From NCBI GenBank assembly GCA_030549775.1, contig CM060174.1:100580132-100644131 (forward strand): a stretch of DNA of 64,000 nt, written 5' to 3'. This stretch comes from Tamarix chinensis (Eukaryota > Streptophyta > Magnoliopsida > Caryophyllales > Tamaricaceae). The notes under the pieces are model-generated. The model ran no database searches. It was not told where the DNA came from and saw only the letters and a program-made list of their open reading frames with translations. Below are positions 36,085 through 46,779 of the stretch, one piece after another. Within the stretch, counting starts at the first letter, position 1; each line of letters opens with the position of its first letter. Position numbers and translations under genes: made by a program.

Positions 36085-36278
36085 CGGGAGAAGCACTCTG
36101 CTTAAAAGGCCAAAAGCAATCAATTCAGAGCACAAACTTGAACCCCAAAACAAAGAATCAACTTCGACCCTACGACAACCTCTCTTTATTACGATATATA
36201 TTAACTCTAAAAGCCTAGGAGTCCTCTCATTTTGTCTCTGGCCTTTATTGTTTACACCTACTGAGATTTGAACCCAAA

Positions 36279-37131
36279 ATGGCAGACGAGCAAAACTGCC
36301 AGCACCACCAAGCTGAGAAGATGAAAACTGAGGAGCCTGCTGCCCCGCCTATGGAGAGCACCGATCGCGGTCTTTTTGATTTTGGGAGGAAAAAAGAAGA
36401 AAGTAAGCCTCAAGAGGAGGTGATTGTTACCGACTTCGAGAAAGTTCAAATCTCTGAAGCCGAGGAGAAGAAGCATGGTATCGGTGGTGGTGTCTTAGAG
36501 AAACTCCACCGAGCTGATAGTTCATCATCTAGTTCTGTAAGTATTGATGTGTGTATATATATACAAACATGAAGTCTCCCCCCCTCCGTCTTTTATTACA
36601 TACATATATAGTTGAATCAAAAGCTAACAAGGGTTAATTGATTTGCAGTCAAGTGATGAGGAAGGAGCTGACGAAGAAAAGAAGAGGAGGAGAAAGGAAA
36701 GGAAGGAAAAGAAAGGCATTAAAGAAAAGCTGAAGGAAAGAATCCCAGGACACAAGAAAGAGGGCGAAGAAAAGAAGCACGAAGAAGACACAGCTGTGCC
36801 CATTGAGAAATGTGAGGAAGAAAAGGAGAAAATCCATGTTGAAGAAGCAGTCTATTCAGAGCCTTCTCACCCAGAAGAAAAGAAAGGAATCCTGGGCAAG
36901 ATCAAGGACAAACTCCCTGGTCATCAAAAGAAAACGGAGGATGTTCCATCCCCGGCCGCTGCTCCTGTACCACCCGCTGATCTGGCCCAGGCACCGGAGT
37001 GTGAGGCAACCCAGGCCGACGCTGAGAAGAAGGGTTTCTTGGACAAAATTAAGGACAAAATTTCTGGGTTCAGCTCCAAGGGTGACGAGGAGAAGAAGGA
37101 AAAGGAGAAGGAGTGTGCATCTACTACCTAA
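36279..37131 (+). CDS. Acidic SK3-type dehydrin (ERD10/COR47-like), two exons
   Basis: Exon 1 is 36279-36536 and exon 2 is 36649-37131; the joined protein has 246 residues. Residues 29-39 (DRGLFDFGRKK) form the F-segment of acidic dehydrins. The serine tract at 81-88 followed by DEEG is the S-segment, the usual phosphorylation and nuclear-targeting site. Three lysine-rich K-segments follow: EKKGIKEKLKERIPG (about 106-120), EKKGILGKIKDKLPG (163-177) and EKKGFLDKIKDKISG (212-226). Between them are glutamate/lysine-rich and proline/alanine-rich linkers. Dehydrins are disordered, hydrophilic LEA proteins that protect membranes and enzymes during cold and dehydration. The ATG (AAAATGG context) is the first in the frame and gives the usual MADE-type start. 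The intron interrupts the S-segment, the conserved dehydrin position. No Y-segment is present. The gene appears intact. Confidence 0.95.
36537..36648 (+). other. Dehydrin intron
   Basis: 112 bp, donor CT|GTAAGT and acceptor TTTGCAG|TC, phase 0. It contains a short TA run and C/T stretches. Confidence 0.95.
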
Positions 37132-38676
37132 ACAAGAAGCCGCCCGAGGATAGTATGAATTTATGATAAGATTTGTTTTTATTGCTTTGTGTTTTACTGT
37201 TTAAATTTGATTGGAAATATTTCATTTGGGTCATTTTTGGTTTTCTTAATTAAGAGATCATCTGTGCTTGTATGTAAGTCTGAAATTTCTATGTTCGTTT
37301 CTGTGATGTAAAATGGATGTTGGTGATCCTTGAATGTTTGTATTCTGTGATATAATAGTTGATTTGGTTTTTCCTCCAACTTTCATCTTCCCATCTTCCT
37401 CCTGCTGCTACTAATACTCTACCTAGTAATTTTGGAACTAATTATTGCAGAGAAAATGCCCCTGTGCTCTTGTACTGTTTTTCTTTGTTAAAAGGGGGCA
37501 TGGTTGAGGAGAAACACCCATTGATGAAGGAAAGTAGCTTCAGGTGACGTTAGCCCTTGTGTCGAAGCTAGCCCAAAGATATACTACGATTAAGCTAGCC
37601 AGCGCTAATAACATAAAAGTGTAAGCTTATATTACGTACGTATCAAAATACCTTACTTCACCAGAGTGAACTTCAGAGTAACTCCTGTCAGCATGAATAC
37701 TAATAATAAGGATGTGAACACAAAACGTCTTAAACTTATCTAAAGCTGGCATCTGGATAAATCTGCTCTGATGGAGACGCAGGCAATGACTTATTTCTTT
37801 TAAGGATGAAAGAAATAAATGTACATATGACGAATGGATGGATGAAGATAATGAACAAACTTCCAGCCTTCACCGTCACTTATTATGAGCTGGCATCTCT
37901 AACCCTGACTGATCAGACGTGCTCCACTTGTCCACTTTATCAAGTGTTTCCCTCATACGCACCTAAAATAAGAATAAGAGCTACTATGTGTCAAGCATAC
38001 ACCCCATCCCCATGGTATTATGACAGGCCGCACCAATCGAGACCGCAAGAGAGAGAGAGAGATGAAACAAGGACGATGAGGATTAGGACAGGCGTAGTGG
38101 ACGAATTGTCGTACACAACACTTAATAAACATAAGAAATATTATTATGGCCCCACCCTATCGATGCTGATCTCGGTTTCAGATAGAAGAAAGCTTAGCGC
38201 CTAATGTAAACCGGATGTCGTGAGATTGGTTTTCACTTTTGCAGAATCCAAAATCCACCTAGTTGATCTTAGCGCGGGGGGACCCCAGCAGAAGACTGAA
38301 AAGTCTGGAAAATTCTAAATCCAGGAATGACCAGCCTGAAAGATTGTATGCCGTCTAAATTGTCGTGCGAAGCTTCACTGTCGATACTGGGCAAAATTAT
38401 CCCTCCTTGAGCAGCCAAGGATCGAACGGCGAGGCCCGGAACTACTACGATCCCTTTCTTCCTACAGATATCCTATAATTTCTTTTCTTTTCTAATTTTA
38501 TCCATCAAGGGTGAAAAGCCCGAACAATTATAAAAATACCAACTAAGGTATGGTTTGGGTCGGCCGTAACTACCCATTAACTGTTATGGTCAACTTTTTA
38601 AATTTATTTAGAAAATGAACTTTATAAATTTTATATCAACTCTTAAAATCTAAGGTTGAAAATCCCAACACATTCC
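37132..38676. other. Dehydrin 3' flank and intergenic sequence
   Basis: The first few hundred bases are T-rich, as expected of a plant 3' untranslated region and polyadenylation zone, but no single poly-A signal stands out. A 132-codon open frame at 37806-38204 has no recognisable motif. Its codon use and repeats (AGAGAGAGAGAG) do not look genic. The rest shows nothing I can name. Confidence 0.5.
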
Positions 38677-39933
38677 TAACACTATAAGAAAATGGATATA
38701 AATAAAATATAATGATGACATATTATCGTTTTAAATACAGTAGCGACGAATAATTAAAGGACCACAAATAATTGAAGGAAAGTTATGGCTGCATGTATAA
38801 ATAACAACGGCATTATCACAGCTATAAATTAAATTAGATTTTCTTCCTAAAATTAATTCACCAATTTTCTTTTTATATGCTATTGCTATAGGTGGTTATT
38901 GCCACAACAAAATTTTCGTAAAAATTTGGTGGTTTATTTTTAAAAATAATAATAATAATTTGGTAACTGACTTTCTAACGCTATAGTGATGACATTTATT
39001 ATGTGTCATGCATGCTAAATTTTTTTATCATAGCAGAAAATAATTGTATTTCGTCGCTATACCGACTCTTTTTCATTTGCCTCCACCATTTTTCTTCTCT
39101 ACTTTCTATCTTCTCTCTCTTCACTTCAACTCATATCGTTGTCATTTTTTCTTAAAAATCTTCTCAATCTTGTTATTTTTCGTGAATTAATTGTTTGGAT
39201 AAGGTGTTTGTAGTATTAGGTTATTTTTTGTTGAATTTTTTAATGTAAATTTTTGGTCTCCATTTCACCTGCTAGCTCCATCTCTAGTTCCGCCTCCCTC
39301 TTACCATTTTTTTAGGGTGTGTTTTTGTTGGATTCTTGTTTTTATTATTTTTTTTTGTGTGTTTTTATTTATTTTTGAACTAATATTTTTATCCTATATG
39401 CAAGTTTCACCGAAGCTGCCTCCATAGTCCTCTATTGTCGCCATTGTTATTTTTTTTAATGTTATATATATATATATATATATGTTTGGTAATGCATATT
39501 TATGTGTATGGATTTGTGATATTAATATATGGTATGGATTAATGATATTGATTTGTGATTTGTGATAATTCGATAATGGAACATATTATTTTTTTATTTA
39601 AGTTTTTTTTATTGTATAAGTATTTAAATATATTTAGATTAGATTGGATTAGATACAATGGTAATAAATTTGAATGAAAAAAAATTAAATAATGTGGGCA
39701 TTAGAAGTAATTAAATAAGATTACAAAAAAATTAAATTAAAAATACTAAATATTAAGTACAAATATCTCATAGCTTTATATACATTATTTAAAATAATAA
39801 TAATAAGATATAGATTAGGTATAATAATAACATAATATAAATTTAATTTAAAAAAGGTAATACTTGATATGAGTACGATCAAGAAAAGTAGATATGTATA
39901 GATTAAGTATAAAATATATTATTATTATTATAC

Positions 39934-39936
<3 letters not shown>

Positions 39937-39986
<50 letters not shown>
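39937..39986. repeat. (AT)n microsatellite
   Basis: About 50 bp of AT dinucleotides in the left non-coding part of the outer CACTA. A shorter TA run lies at about 39465-39483. Confidence 0.95.
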
Positions 39987-39989
<3 letters not shown>

Positions 39990-40354
39990 CCTATATATGT
40001 ACGTTTATGTAAGTATAAGTAAGGAATATATATATATAGATTAAGTATAATAATAACATAATATAATACAATGTCTACTTTAAAAAGATAATACTTTATT
40101 TAAGTATAATTAAGAAAAGTATGTATATATATATAAGTTAAGATATGTAAATATATATAAAAAATAATAGATTGAGTATTATAGATGAATTATAAGAAAA
40201 TATATTAAAAATAATATATTAAGTAATATAATGTTTATAACATGAAAATTTGTTGCATGATGTGTGTGTATATATAGGGGGTGTTCTAATGAAAACTATA
40301 AGGTTACATGAGGACCGAAAACAAGTGTTCTCATTTCTTAGATCTAACCACTAA

Positions 40355-40505
40355 ACCCTAATCCTAACCCTAATATCTAAATGCGAACCCTAAACACTAA
40401 ACACTAAACCTTAAAGCCTAAACCCTAAACCCTAACCTAAACCCTAATTAAACCCTAATTAAACCCTAAGCCATAACTCCAAACACTAACCCTACCCCTT
40501 TTAAA
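40355..40505. repeat. Short telomere-like CCCTAAA array inside CACTA
   Basis: Repeated AAACCCTAA, CCTAACCC and AACCCTAATTAAACCC variants span about 150 bp. They follow GAACACTTGT-like sequence and do not adjoin the larger array at 22381. Confidence 0.85.
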
Positions 40506-41309
40506 CCTAAGTAATGAAAATTTTCATTTAGTCTTAATACTAACAATAATTCATTAGATCTTTTGCCCTTTTGTAAGTAATAGAATGGCTCACTTACTTG
40601 CCGCATGACATGCTTTCCAACTTATTTTTTCGTGCCTTCTGACAAAAATATTAGGTATTGTGTGAGATGGATACGTGATGAGCTAGGTTGCATATTGGAG
40701 AGGGAGTTGTATGTAGGACCATACAAGTTCAAGTCATACTATATTTTGCATACCTTGCCATAAAATCAAAAATGGTTATGGGTGAGGGTTAGATATATAG
40801 ATTTATTTTTACATAATAATTTTCCGCATTCTAAGTTTATTAAAGGTCATTTTATAAGAGAATATAATCAAATTACATGGGAGTTGATAGTGATTGATAA
40901 TGAGTGAAAGTCTTGACATAGGATGCCGCCAAGTATTTACCCTGATTATCCAGATGACAATTGCGAGTCTTTTCATGAAGTGGGATTTTAGATGTTTCTA
41001 TGAGAAGTATGGATTCAGTGGATGATCAGTCGTATTCAAGGTGAAACTACGATTTAATCTTTTATGTATTAGAAATCAATAATATAGTATGTTGGTTTAT
41101 GTTTTGTCTTATTAAGCTATGTAGTATTTATAGCTTTAAACACCTTCCTATCATGTACATAAAGAAAATATATCCTCATATTTTTAACTCTATGTAGTAT
41201 TGTTGTTATATAACTTATTCATTTTGTGTTATACCATGTTACTTAATAATTATTGTATGTATATTAATATCTTTATGTGTGCAAATTTTAATTATGATAA
41301 GATATAGCT

Positions 41310-41735
41310 ATGCCTGATGTCGATGTGAGAAGCCATAGTCGGGATGGAGGTAATGATCTCCCCGAAGGTTCACGTCAATTTCTATCCAAGTGTAAGTCGG
41401 GTAATTATTATTTACATGATATTTTACTTAATATATTTGTTATCTTAATAATATTGATTCTTAATTCGTTTATTATTGCAGAAGCACCGGTGATACCACA
41501 AAAAGGTAGGGAAAAGGAAAAAGATCTCAATCTCCATGGAGATTAGGTGGCTAATGGAAAATTTTCATTCCCTATCCAATTCTCTATTGTCGATGGCACA
41601 CTCCATGCTATAGGACCACTTGCTGGACAATTTAATAGGTGTGCAAGGAATGCAATTTGTGAGACTCCACCATGCTATAAGTCATGGAAAGAGGTCCCTC
41701 AGCAAGATAATGCTACAATATTGTCTAAGCTTGAG
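41310..41735 (+). pseudogene. Ptta/En/Spm-type (PF03004-like) CACTA protein relic, 5' exons
   Basis: An ATG at 41310 opens MPDVDVRSHSRDGGNDLPEG. A clear intron (41392-41481, GTAAGT..TTGCAG) follows. The next exon reads KGREKEKDLNLHGD, a stop, then NGKFSFPIQF, GTLHAIGPLAGQF and CYKSWKEVPQQ. The order (basic run, NGK..hpF, G..a..f, hpY.SW..VP) matches the plant Ptta/En/Spm family, a second protein of CACTA elements thought to bind element ends. A donor GAG|GTAAT at 41736 ends the exon. The internal stop at about 41545 makes it a pseudogene. It continues at 45104. Confidence 0.7.
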
Positions 41736-41762
41736 GTAATAATAATAAATTATAAACTAAAA

Positions 41763-41765
<3 letters not shown>

Positions 41766-41807
<42 letters not shown>
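41766..41807. repeat. (AT)n microsatellite
   Basis: About 42 bp of AT dinucleotides in an intron of the CACTA gene relic. Confidence 0.95.
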
Positions 41808-41815
<8 letters not shown>

Positions 41816-41929
41816 TAAATTTTAACAAGTATTTATATTCTATTTCTTATCTACAACAATATTGTAATATGGACCAATAGAGGTAGAGTGATCAGTGGCA
41901 CTATAAGAAAACTCTTTTATAGCAACAAC

Positions 41930-42850
41930 ATTTTTGCAATGACAACACTTTGTTGTTGCGAAAAATATTTTTTGGAAACGATAAGTTTATGACGTTACAA
42001 AAAGTTATTACCAAAAATAACTCATTTATATGGTGATTATTAGTAAATATTTTGCAACGACGTTTGTTGTTGTAATATATGTGATAGTTTATTTACAACG
42101 CCATTTATATGTTGTAATATATAAAATATTTTTGAAACGACTTTTTTGTTGAAAAATGTTGATTGAATTTATTGCAACGACTATATTTGTTGCAAATATT
42201 TAGATTATTTTAATGCAATATCATTTATATGTTTTGCAACGACATTTGTCATTGCAATATATGTGATGATTTATTTGCAGTGACATGTATATGTTGCAAT
42301 ATATAAAATATTTTTGCAAAGACCTTTTTTTTGTTGCAAAATGTTGATTAAATTTATTGCAACGACTATCTTTATTGCAAATGTTTAGATTATTTTAACG
42401 CAATGACATTTATATGTTTTGCAATGATATTTGTTGTTGTAATATATGTGATGGTTTATTTGTAACAATATTTATATGTTGCAATATACAAAATACTTTT
42501 GCAATAGCTTTTTTGTTGTAAAATATTGATTGGATTTATTTCAATGACTATACTTGTTGTAAATATATAGATTATTTTAATGCAATGGCATTTATATGCT
42601 TTGATAAGAAATTTTTTATTGTAATATATGTGATGGTTTATTTGCAACGATATTTTTTGTTGCAGTATATGCGATGATTTATTTGCAACTACATTTATTT
42701 GTTGCAATATACAAAATGTTTTTGCAATGACCTTTTTTTTGTTGCAAAATATTGATTGAATTTATTACAACGACTATACTTGTTGTAAATATTTAGATTA
42801 TTTTAACACAATAATAGGTTGTTGAAAAAAAAACTATCAACAATTTTATT
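41930..42850. repeat. About 190-bp tandem repeats in inner CACTA subterminal region
   Basis: The block GATTGAATTTATTGCAACGA followed by CTATATTTGTTGCAAATATT recurs near 42160, 42345, 42527 and 42751, giving roughly four units of 180-225 bp. Each unit holds several GCAACGAC/GTTGTTGC pairs able to form short hairpins. Confidence 0.75.
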
Positions 42851-43394
42851 GCAATGTCTATACTTTATCGCCACTGCTTTCTACAACTCTCAATCTTACC
42901 TTCATTGTGTTAGCCTCATCTAGTTATATCAATTGTACACGCTAATTTTTCTCGGTGTCCATTAGTTCAATCAAAGTACGAATTGCCAAGTAGAATTTCG
43001 GTAAGTTCTTGTTCAATTTGATAATTTTTTCTTGATATATATGTTAAGAATTATTTTTATATACTTTGGTTATATTAATTTAAGTGGTATATATGTATAT
43101 GGAATAATTTATGGACATCAATTAGAGGTTTCACAGGTCATTTATTGCAACGGTGTTTAAACAAGTTATCCTAGCATTGTAATTGTATGTTTTTGTAATG
43201 ACAAAGATGGTTCTTGAAGTTTTAATTTCAAAATTTGGCAAAGACTTTATTATTACAATTATGTATTTTTTACAATGATAAAGTGTAATACCCCCAAATT
43301 GAGTGAAATATTATAAGGATTGATATGACTACTTATATCGATATAGTATACCATCATTTTGATGATTTTGTCCTAAAAACTCTACAGTTAAGCT

Positions 43395-44248
43395 CAGTGG
43401 CGGAGCTAGGGGTATTTTATGGTGTCATAGGACACCATGGGAATTTGGATTAATAATGATTTTCGTATACAGTATATTACAAAAATTTACTTAGTTTAGT
43501 GGAGGACACCATGGACTAGGGATTTTTTCTCAAGGAGGTCATAGGATCAAGGCCTCACAGCTACATATTTTCTTCACTCTTTTATTTTAATCTTTAACCC
43601 ATTATTAACATACCACACACCCAATTAGAGTCCCTTATATTCCATTATTATTATTATTTTATTTTTATTGCATCTATTAGTAAAGCTATACTCAAACATA
43701 TCATTATGATATATATATATATATATTAATTGGTAAATCTAAGTATTTGAAAGATATTATGTTATTAGCTCTTCATATTATTTGATAAATTACTTTAGTT
43801 TTCATTAATTTATGAATACATGCCTTGAACCTTTTTGTTTATAATTTTATCAAAAATAAGTTATGAAATTGTGTGATTAAATGGAAGAGTGAATGCTATT
43901 TTTGTGGGGTTTTAATAATATTAATTATAATATTATTTTATAGATTTCTTAATATTTTAATGTTATTTCTTTTTTAAATTATTAGAAATTTTTTTACAAA
44001 TTAAAAAATATTCTATTATTCTAGTTAAAAAACTAAAAACTAAAAAAAGTATCATTTTAATCATCTAAAATTAAAAAAAAAGATTACTAAATAAAAATTA
44101 AAATTAAAACATATAATAGATAAATAAAATTATCTAAGATCCATAATATATAAATGGATATAGGCTAAATATTATGATAGATAAGTAAAATTTATCATCG
44201 TCGTCATATATAGGACACCATGGAGCTTGGAGTCTAGCTCTGCCACTG
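43395..44248. mobile_element. hAT-type non-autonomous element
   Basis: The terminal inverted repeats are CAGTGGCGGAGCTAG and, inverted from the right, CAGTGGCAGAGCTAG. They are flanked by near-identical 8-bp duplications, GTTAAGCT at 43387-43394 and GTTAAGCA at 44249-44256. The phrase GGACACCATGG occurs near both ends. No transposase is present in its 854 bp. It splits the 5S-like segment. Confidence 0.8.
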
Positions 44249-44326
44249 GTTAAGCATGCTTGCCATGGAGCAATTTTTAGGGTGGGTAACCTCTTGAAAA
44301 TTTTTGGAAAGGACTCGTGTTGATCT

Positions 44327-44570
44327 GTAGGGTTAGTCGATCAATCCAAATGTTCCGCAATAGCCCTCGCAGTTCTTGTGGGCCTAGGTGGCTACCAAGT
44401 AGCCCCGTGTAGTCATCTTGACTCAAGGTATTAGAAATTTGTGGGGTTAGTTGTTCAATCCAAAAGCACTCCACTATATTTCTCATAGTTCTTGTGGGCC
44501 TAGGTGGCTACAAAGTGACCCTGTGTGGTCATTTCAACTCAAGGTGTTAGAAATTTGTGAGTTTCAGGTG
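44327..44570 (+). repeat. 114-bp direct repeat, two copies and a partial third
   Basis: The block starting GGTTAGTCGATCAATCC at 44331 recurs as GGTTAGTTGTTCAATCC at 44445. Both contain CTTGTGGGCCTAGGTGGCTA, and a partial third start follows near 44555. Confidence 0.85.
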
Positions 44571-45103
44571 CTATCAGGTGGTCCCTATGTGGTCGTATTG
44601 GCTTGGGATATTTTACAATTTTTTTGTTCCTAAAGTATATTTAATTTTTTTCAACGACATAAGCTATTATAATTAATTTATTTTTGCAACGACAAATATT
44701 GTTGCTTTAATATGCTATTTTTTTATTTTGTAACAACTATTGTTTTTGCAAATAACAAGCTTTAGCAACGACATAATTTGTTACCAAACTACAACCAATT
44801 TTTTTCAATGACAAAAGTCATTGCTAATTATAGGTTTTATAACAACATAAATTATTGCCGAAGAAGGATCAATATTTTGCAACGACAAAAGTCGTTGCAA
44901 TATATAAACATATGTAGTTAGGTAAGTGATATATTGCAATGCTATTTATTTTACAACCACAATTTATATTATTTTTTTTGCATCATCATGACATGCAAAA
45001 ACCCCACAACAAAAATTTCATTGCGATATATATTTTTTGCAATGACTTTCTATCTTTAGTAACAAAAAGCGTCGTTGCTAAAAATAGATTTTTTTTTGCA
45101 GTG

Positions 45104-46115
45104 TTGGTTGTGGTCGTTAGAGGCCTTTTGCGCTTGTTTCAGGACACCTACCTGAACAGGAAAAATAAGATGAAGGCTAAGTGGACGGTGGATAATAACT
45201 AGAGGCCAAATGAATTTGAGGAGAATGTATGGCAGTGATGTGTTGATTTCTGGTATTTTCCTGACACAAATGTATTTTTTTATTCAAGTTATAGTTTATT
45301 CAATGTATATATGTACAATATTAAAATGCAAACCCTAAATTTACTTCATTTGTTATAGTCACGATTAGAAAAGAATAAGATTAATAGGGAAAATTTGGTT
45401 GATCCCAGTTTCCATGGTTCAAGATCTATCTCCATATATCGATATGAGAAGTTATAGAATATCATATTTTAATGATATTTTTTTACAATTTTATTATCAT
45501 ATTACTAACTTGTTATTTTTACTAAAATGAAAGGCTAATCCACAAACCCAACACCTACCATGAGATATTGAAACTTACAAAAGTTTGCACACAAGAAATG
45601 GGGAGTGGATCTCTAACGGCTCAAGAAAATGTTATGTAAGTATTTTATTTTAATGTTATACATTAGTATTTTATAAATTATTCTAAAATAATTAATTCTT
45701 AATATTTTAATCATAAGAATAAATGTTAGCTTTCGCAAGCAAGCATCTCAAACTCAAGCAACAGTGGAGTAAGGTTCGAGCAATGAACCAAAATTAGTGA
45801 ATGAGGTTACTATAGTCGATATAGTTTTTGGTCGGTGTAAAGGCTTTAGAAAAAGTGTTGGGTGCATAGTGTCAGGATCTTATTCGTCTGGTGCTTCTAT
45901 CTATATCGCTGCTTCACGGTTTTAGCCCGACAAGTCTCAAGCTACTACCAGCCAACCTAATCCTATAATTGGTAAAATATTAGAGCATATTAGAAGCCAT
46001 GATCCTAGGATGGATCGCATGGACAAACATATATATCATATAATACAATACATCCCTACTAAGTCTCCTCAACGTGAATATGAATATAATGATTATTTTG
46101 CTGGATTAGATTAGT
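45104..46115 (+). pseudogene. Ptta/En/Spm-type CACTA protein relic, 3' exons
   Basis: This continues the gene at 41310 after the inner CACTA. Readable pieces are RLFQDTYLNRKNKMKAKW, then (after an AG acceptor near 45360) SRLEKNKINRENLVDPSFHG. After another acceptor near 45533 come KSLHTRNGEWIS-like sequence across a frame change and FGRCRGFRKSVGCIVSGS. The last part includes DPRMDRMDKHI before a stop at about 46111. The order fits the C-terminal half of PF03004 proteins. Stops and frameshifts are present. Confidence 0.6.
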
Positions 46116-46779
46116 TTTTTTAGGTACACTTTGTTATAGTTGTAGACAAGTCAATATTTGATATTATGTAAAACAATTGATATATTCAAAGTTGTTTTGT
46201 TAAAGTTATATTTTGATATATATTTTTTAAATAATATATGTTTATGTGCACTCATATATTAATAATTACAAATGTTGTACTTTTTTTTATAAAAAAAGTC
46301 ATCACTATATAGAGTTACAGTGACAACACATGTCGTGGCAAAAAAAATCTCTTTTTATATTTTTTTGTAAAATCATTATATAAGTCGCCGCTATAAAGGT
46401 TTAGGGCAACAGTAACAATATGTCATCACTGAAACACTTAAAATTTTAAATAAAAATAATCAAAATTTTGAAATATGTTGATGCAGAAAACATATATTGT
46501 GACAATACATTGTCATTATAAAATTCAAAACTAAGAAAAAAAGTCCACAAAAATTTGAATTATATTTTCGCCATATACAATTTCAGCGATGTCTTTTGTC
46601 GTCGTGGGAAAACCTATAGCAACAACAAATAAGTCATCACCATAAACATTTATAGGGACAAATTTATTGTCGTGACTTCTTAACGACGATAATTTGTTGC
46701 TATTGGTTAGTAGCAATAACATTTTAAATTTTAATGATGACAAATATCATCACTATACGCACATTTTCTTGTAGTGTAA

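Larger units (their letters stand above)
43284..44617 (+). mobile_element. LTR-like insertion carrying a 5S rRNA-like segment
   Basis: It begins TGTAATACCCCCAAATTGAG and appears to end GGGATATTTTACA; the ends are partial inverted repeats of the LTR type. It lacks the GCAACGAC motifs of its host CACTA. The piece AGTTAAGC (before the hAT insert), then ATGCTTG and GGGTGGGTAACCTCTTG and GGACTCGTGTTG, resembles the 3' half of plant 5S rRNA as found in Cassandra-type LTRs. No target duplication was confirmed. Its identity as an LTR or a SINE-like element is uncertain. Confidence 0.45.
41899..45103. mobile_element. Inner CACTA transposon (non-autonomous)
   Basis: It begins CACTATAAGAAAACTCTTTT and continues with TAGCAACAAC. 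The right end, inverted, reads CACTGCAAAAAAAAATCT and continues to TAGCAACGAC. It is full of GCAACGAC and GTTGTTGC motifs, the subterminal repeats of this CACTA type. The flanking triplets are TGG and TTG, so the 3-bp target duplication is imperfect. It has no transposase gene. It is inserted in the outer CACTA gene, whose coding similarity resumes at 45104. It carries an LTR-like, 5S-like segment at 43284-44617. Confidence 0.75.
38680..46776 (+). mobile_element. CACTA (En/Spm-type) transposon, outer
   Basis: It begins CACTATAAGAAAATGGATAT and ends with the inverted CACTACAAGAAAATGTGCG. It is flanked by the 3-bp duplication TAA at 38677-38679 and 46777-46779. Near the right end (46290-46776) short GTCATCACTATA-type motifs repeat in both orientations, as in CACTA subterminal regions. 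It contains a decayed Ptta/En/Spm-type (PF03004-like) gene, split by a second CACTA at 41899-45103. A TNP2-type transposase is not seen, so the element is a deletion derivative or non-autonomous. Without the inner element it is about 4.9 kb. Confidence 0.8.

Noticed and set aside
37806..38204. 132-codon open frame downstream of the dehydrin
   Set aside because: No recognisable domain, a low-complexity GA-repeat inside, no introns or conserved context. It may be chance.
43279..44636. TAAAG as target duplication of the LTR-like element
   Set aside because: TAAAG precedes the start and recurs about 15 bp after the apparent end, but this would require an end without the CA terminus. The match may be chance.
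41896..45106. Exact 3-bp target duplication for the inner CACTA
   Set aside because: The flanking triplets are TGG and TTG, so the duplication is at best mutated. The element call rests on its termini and on the interrupted gene.
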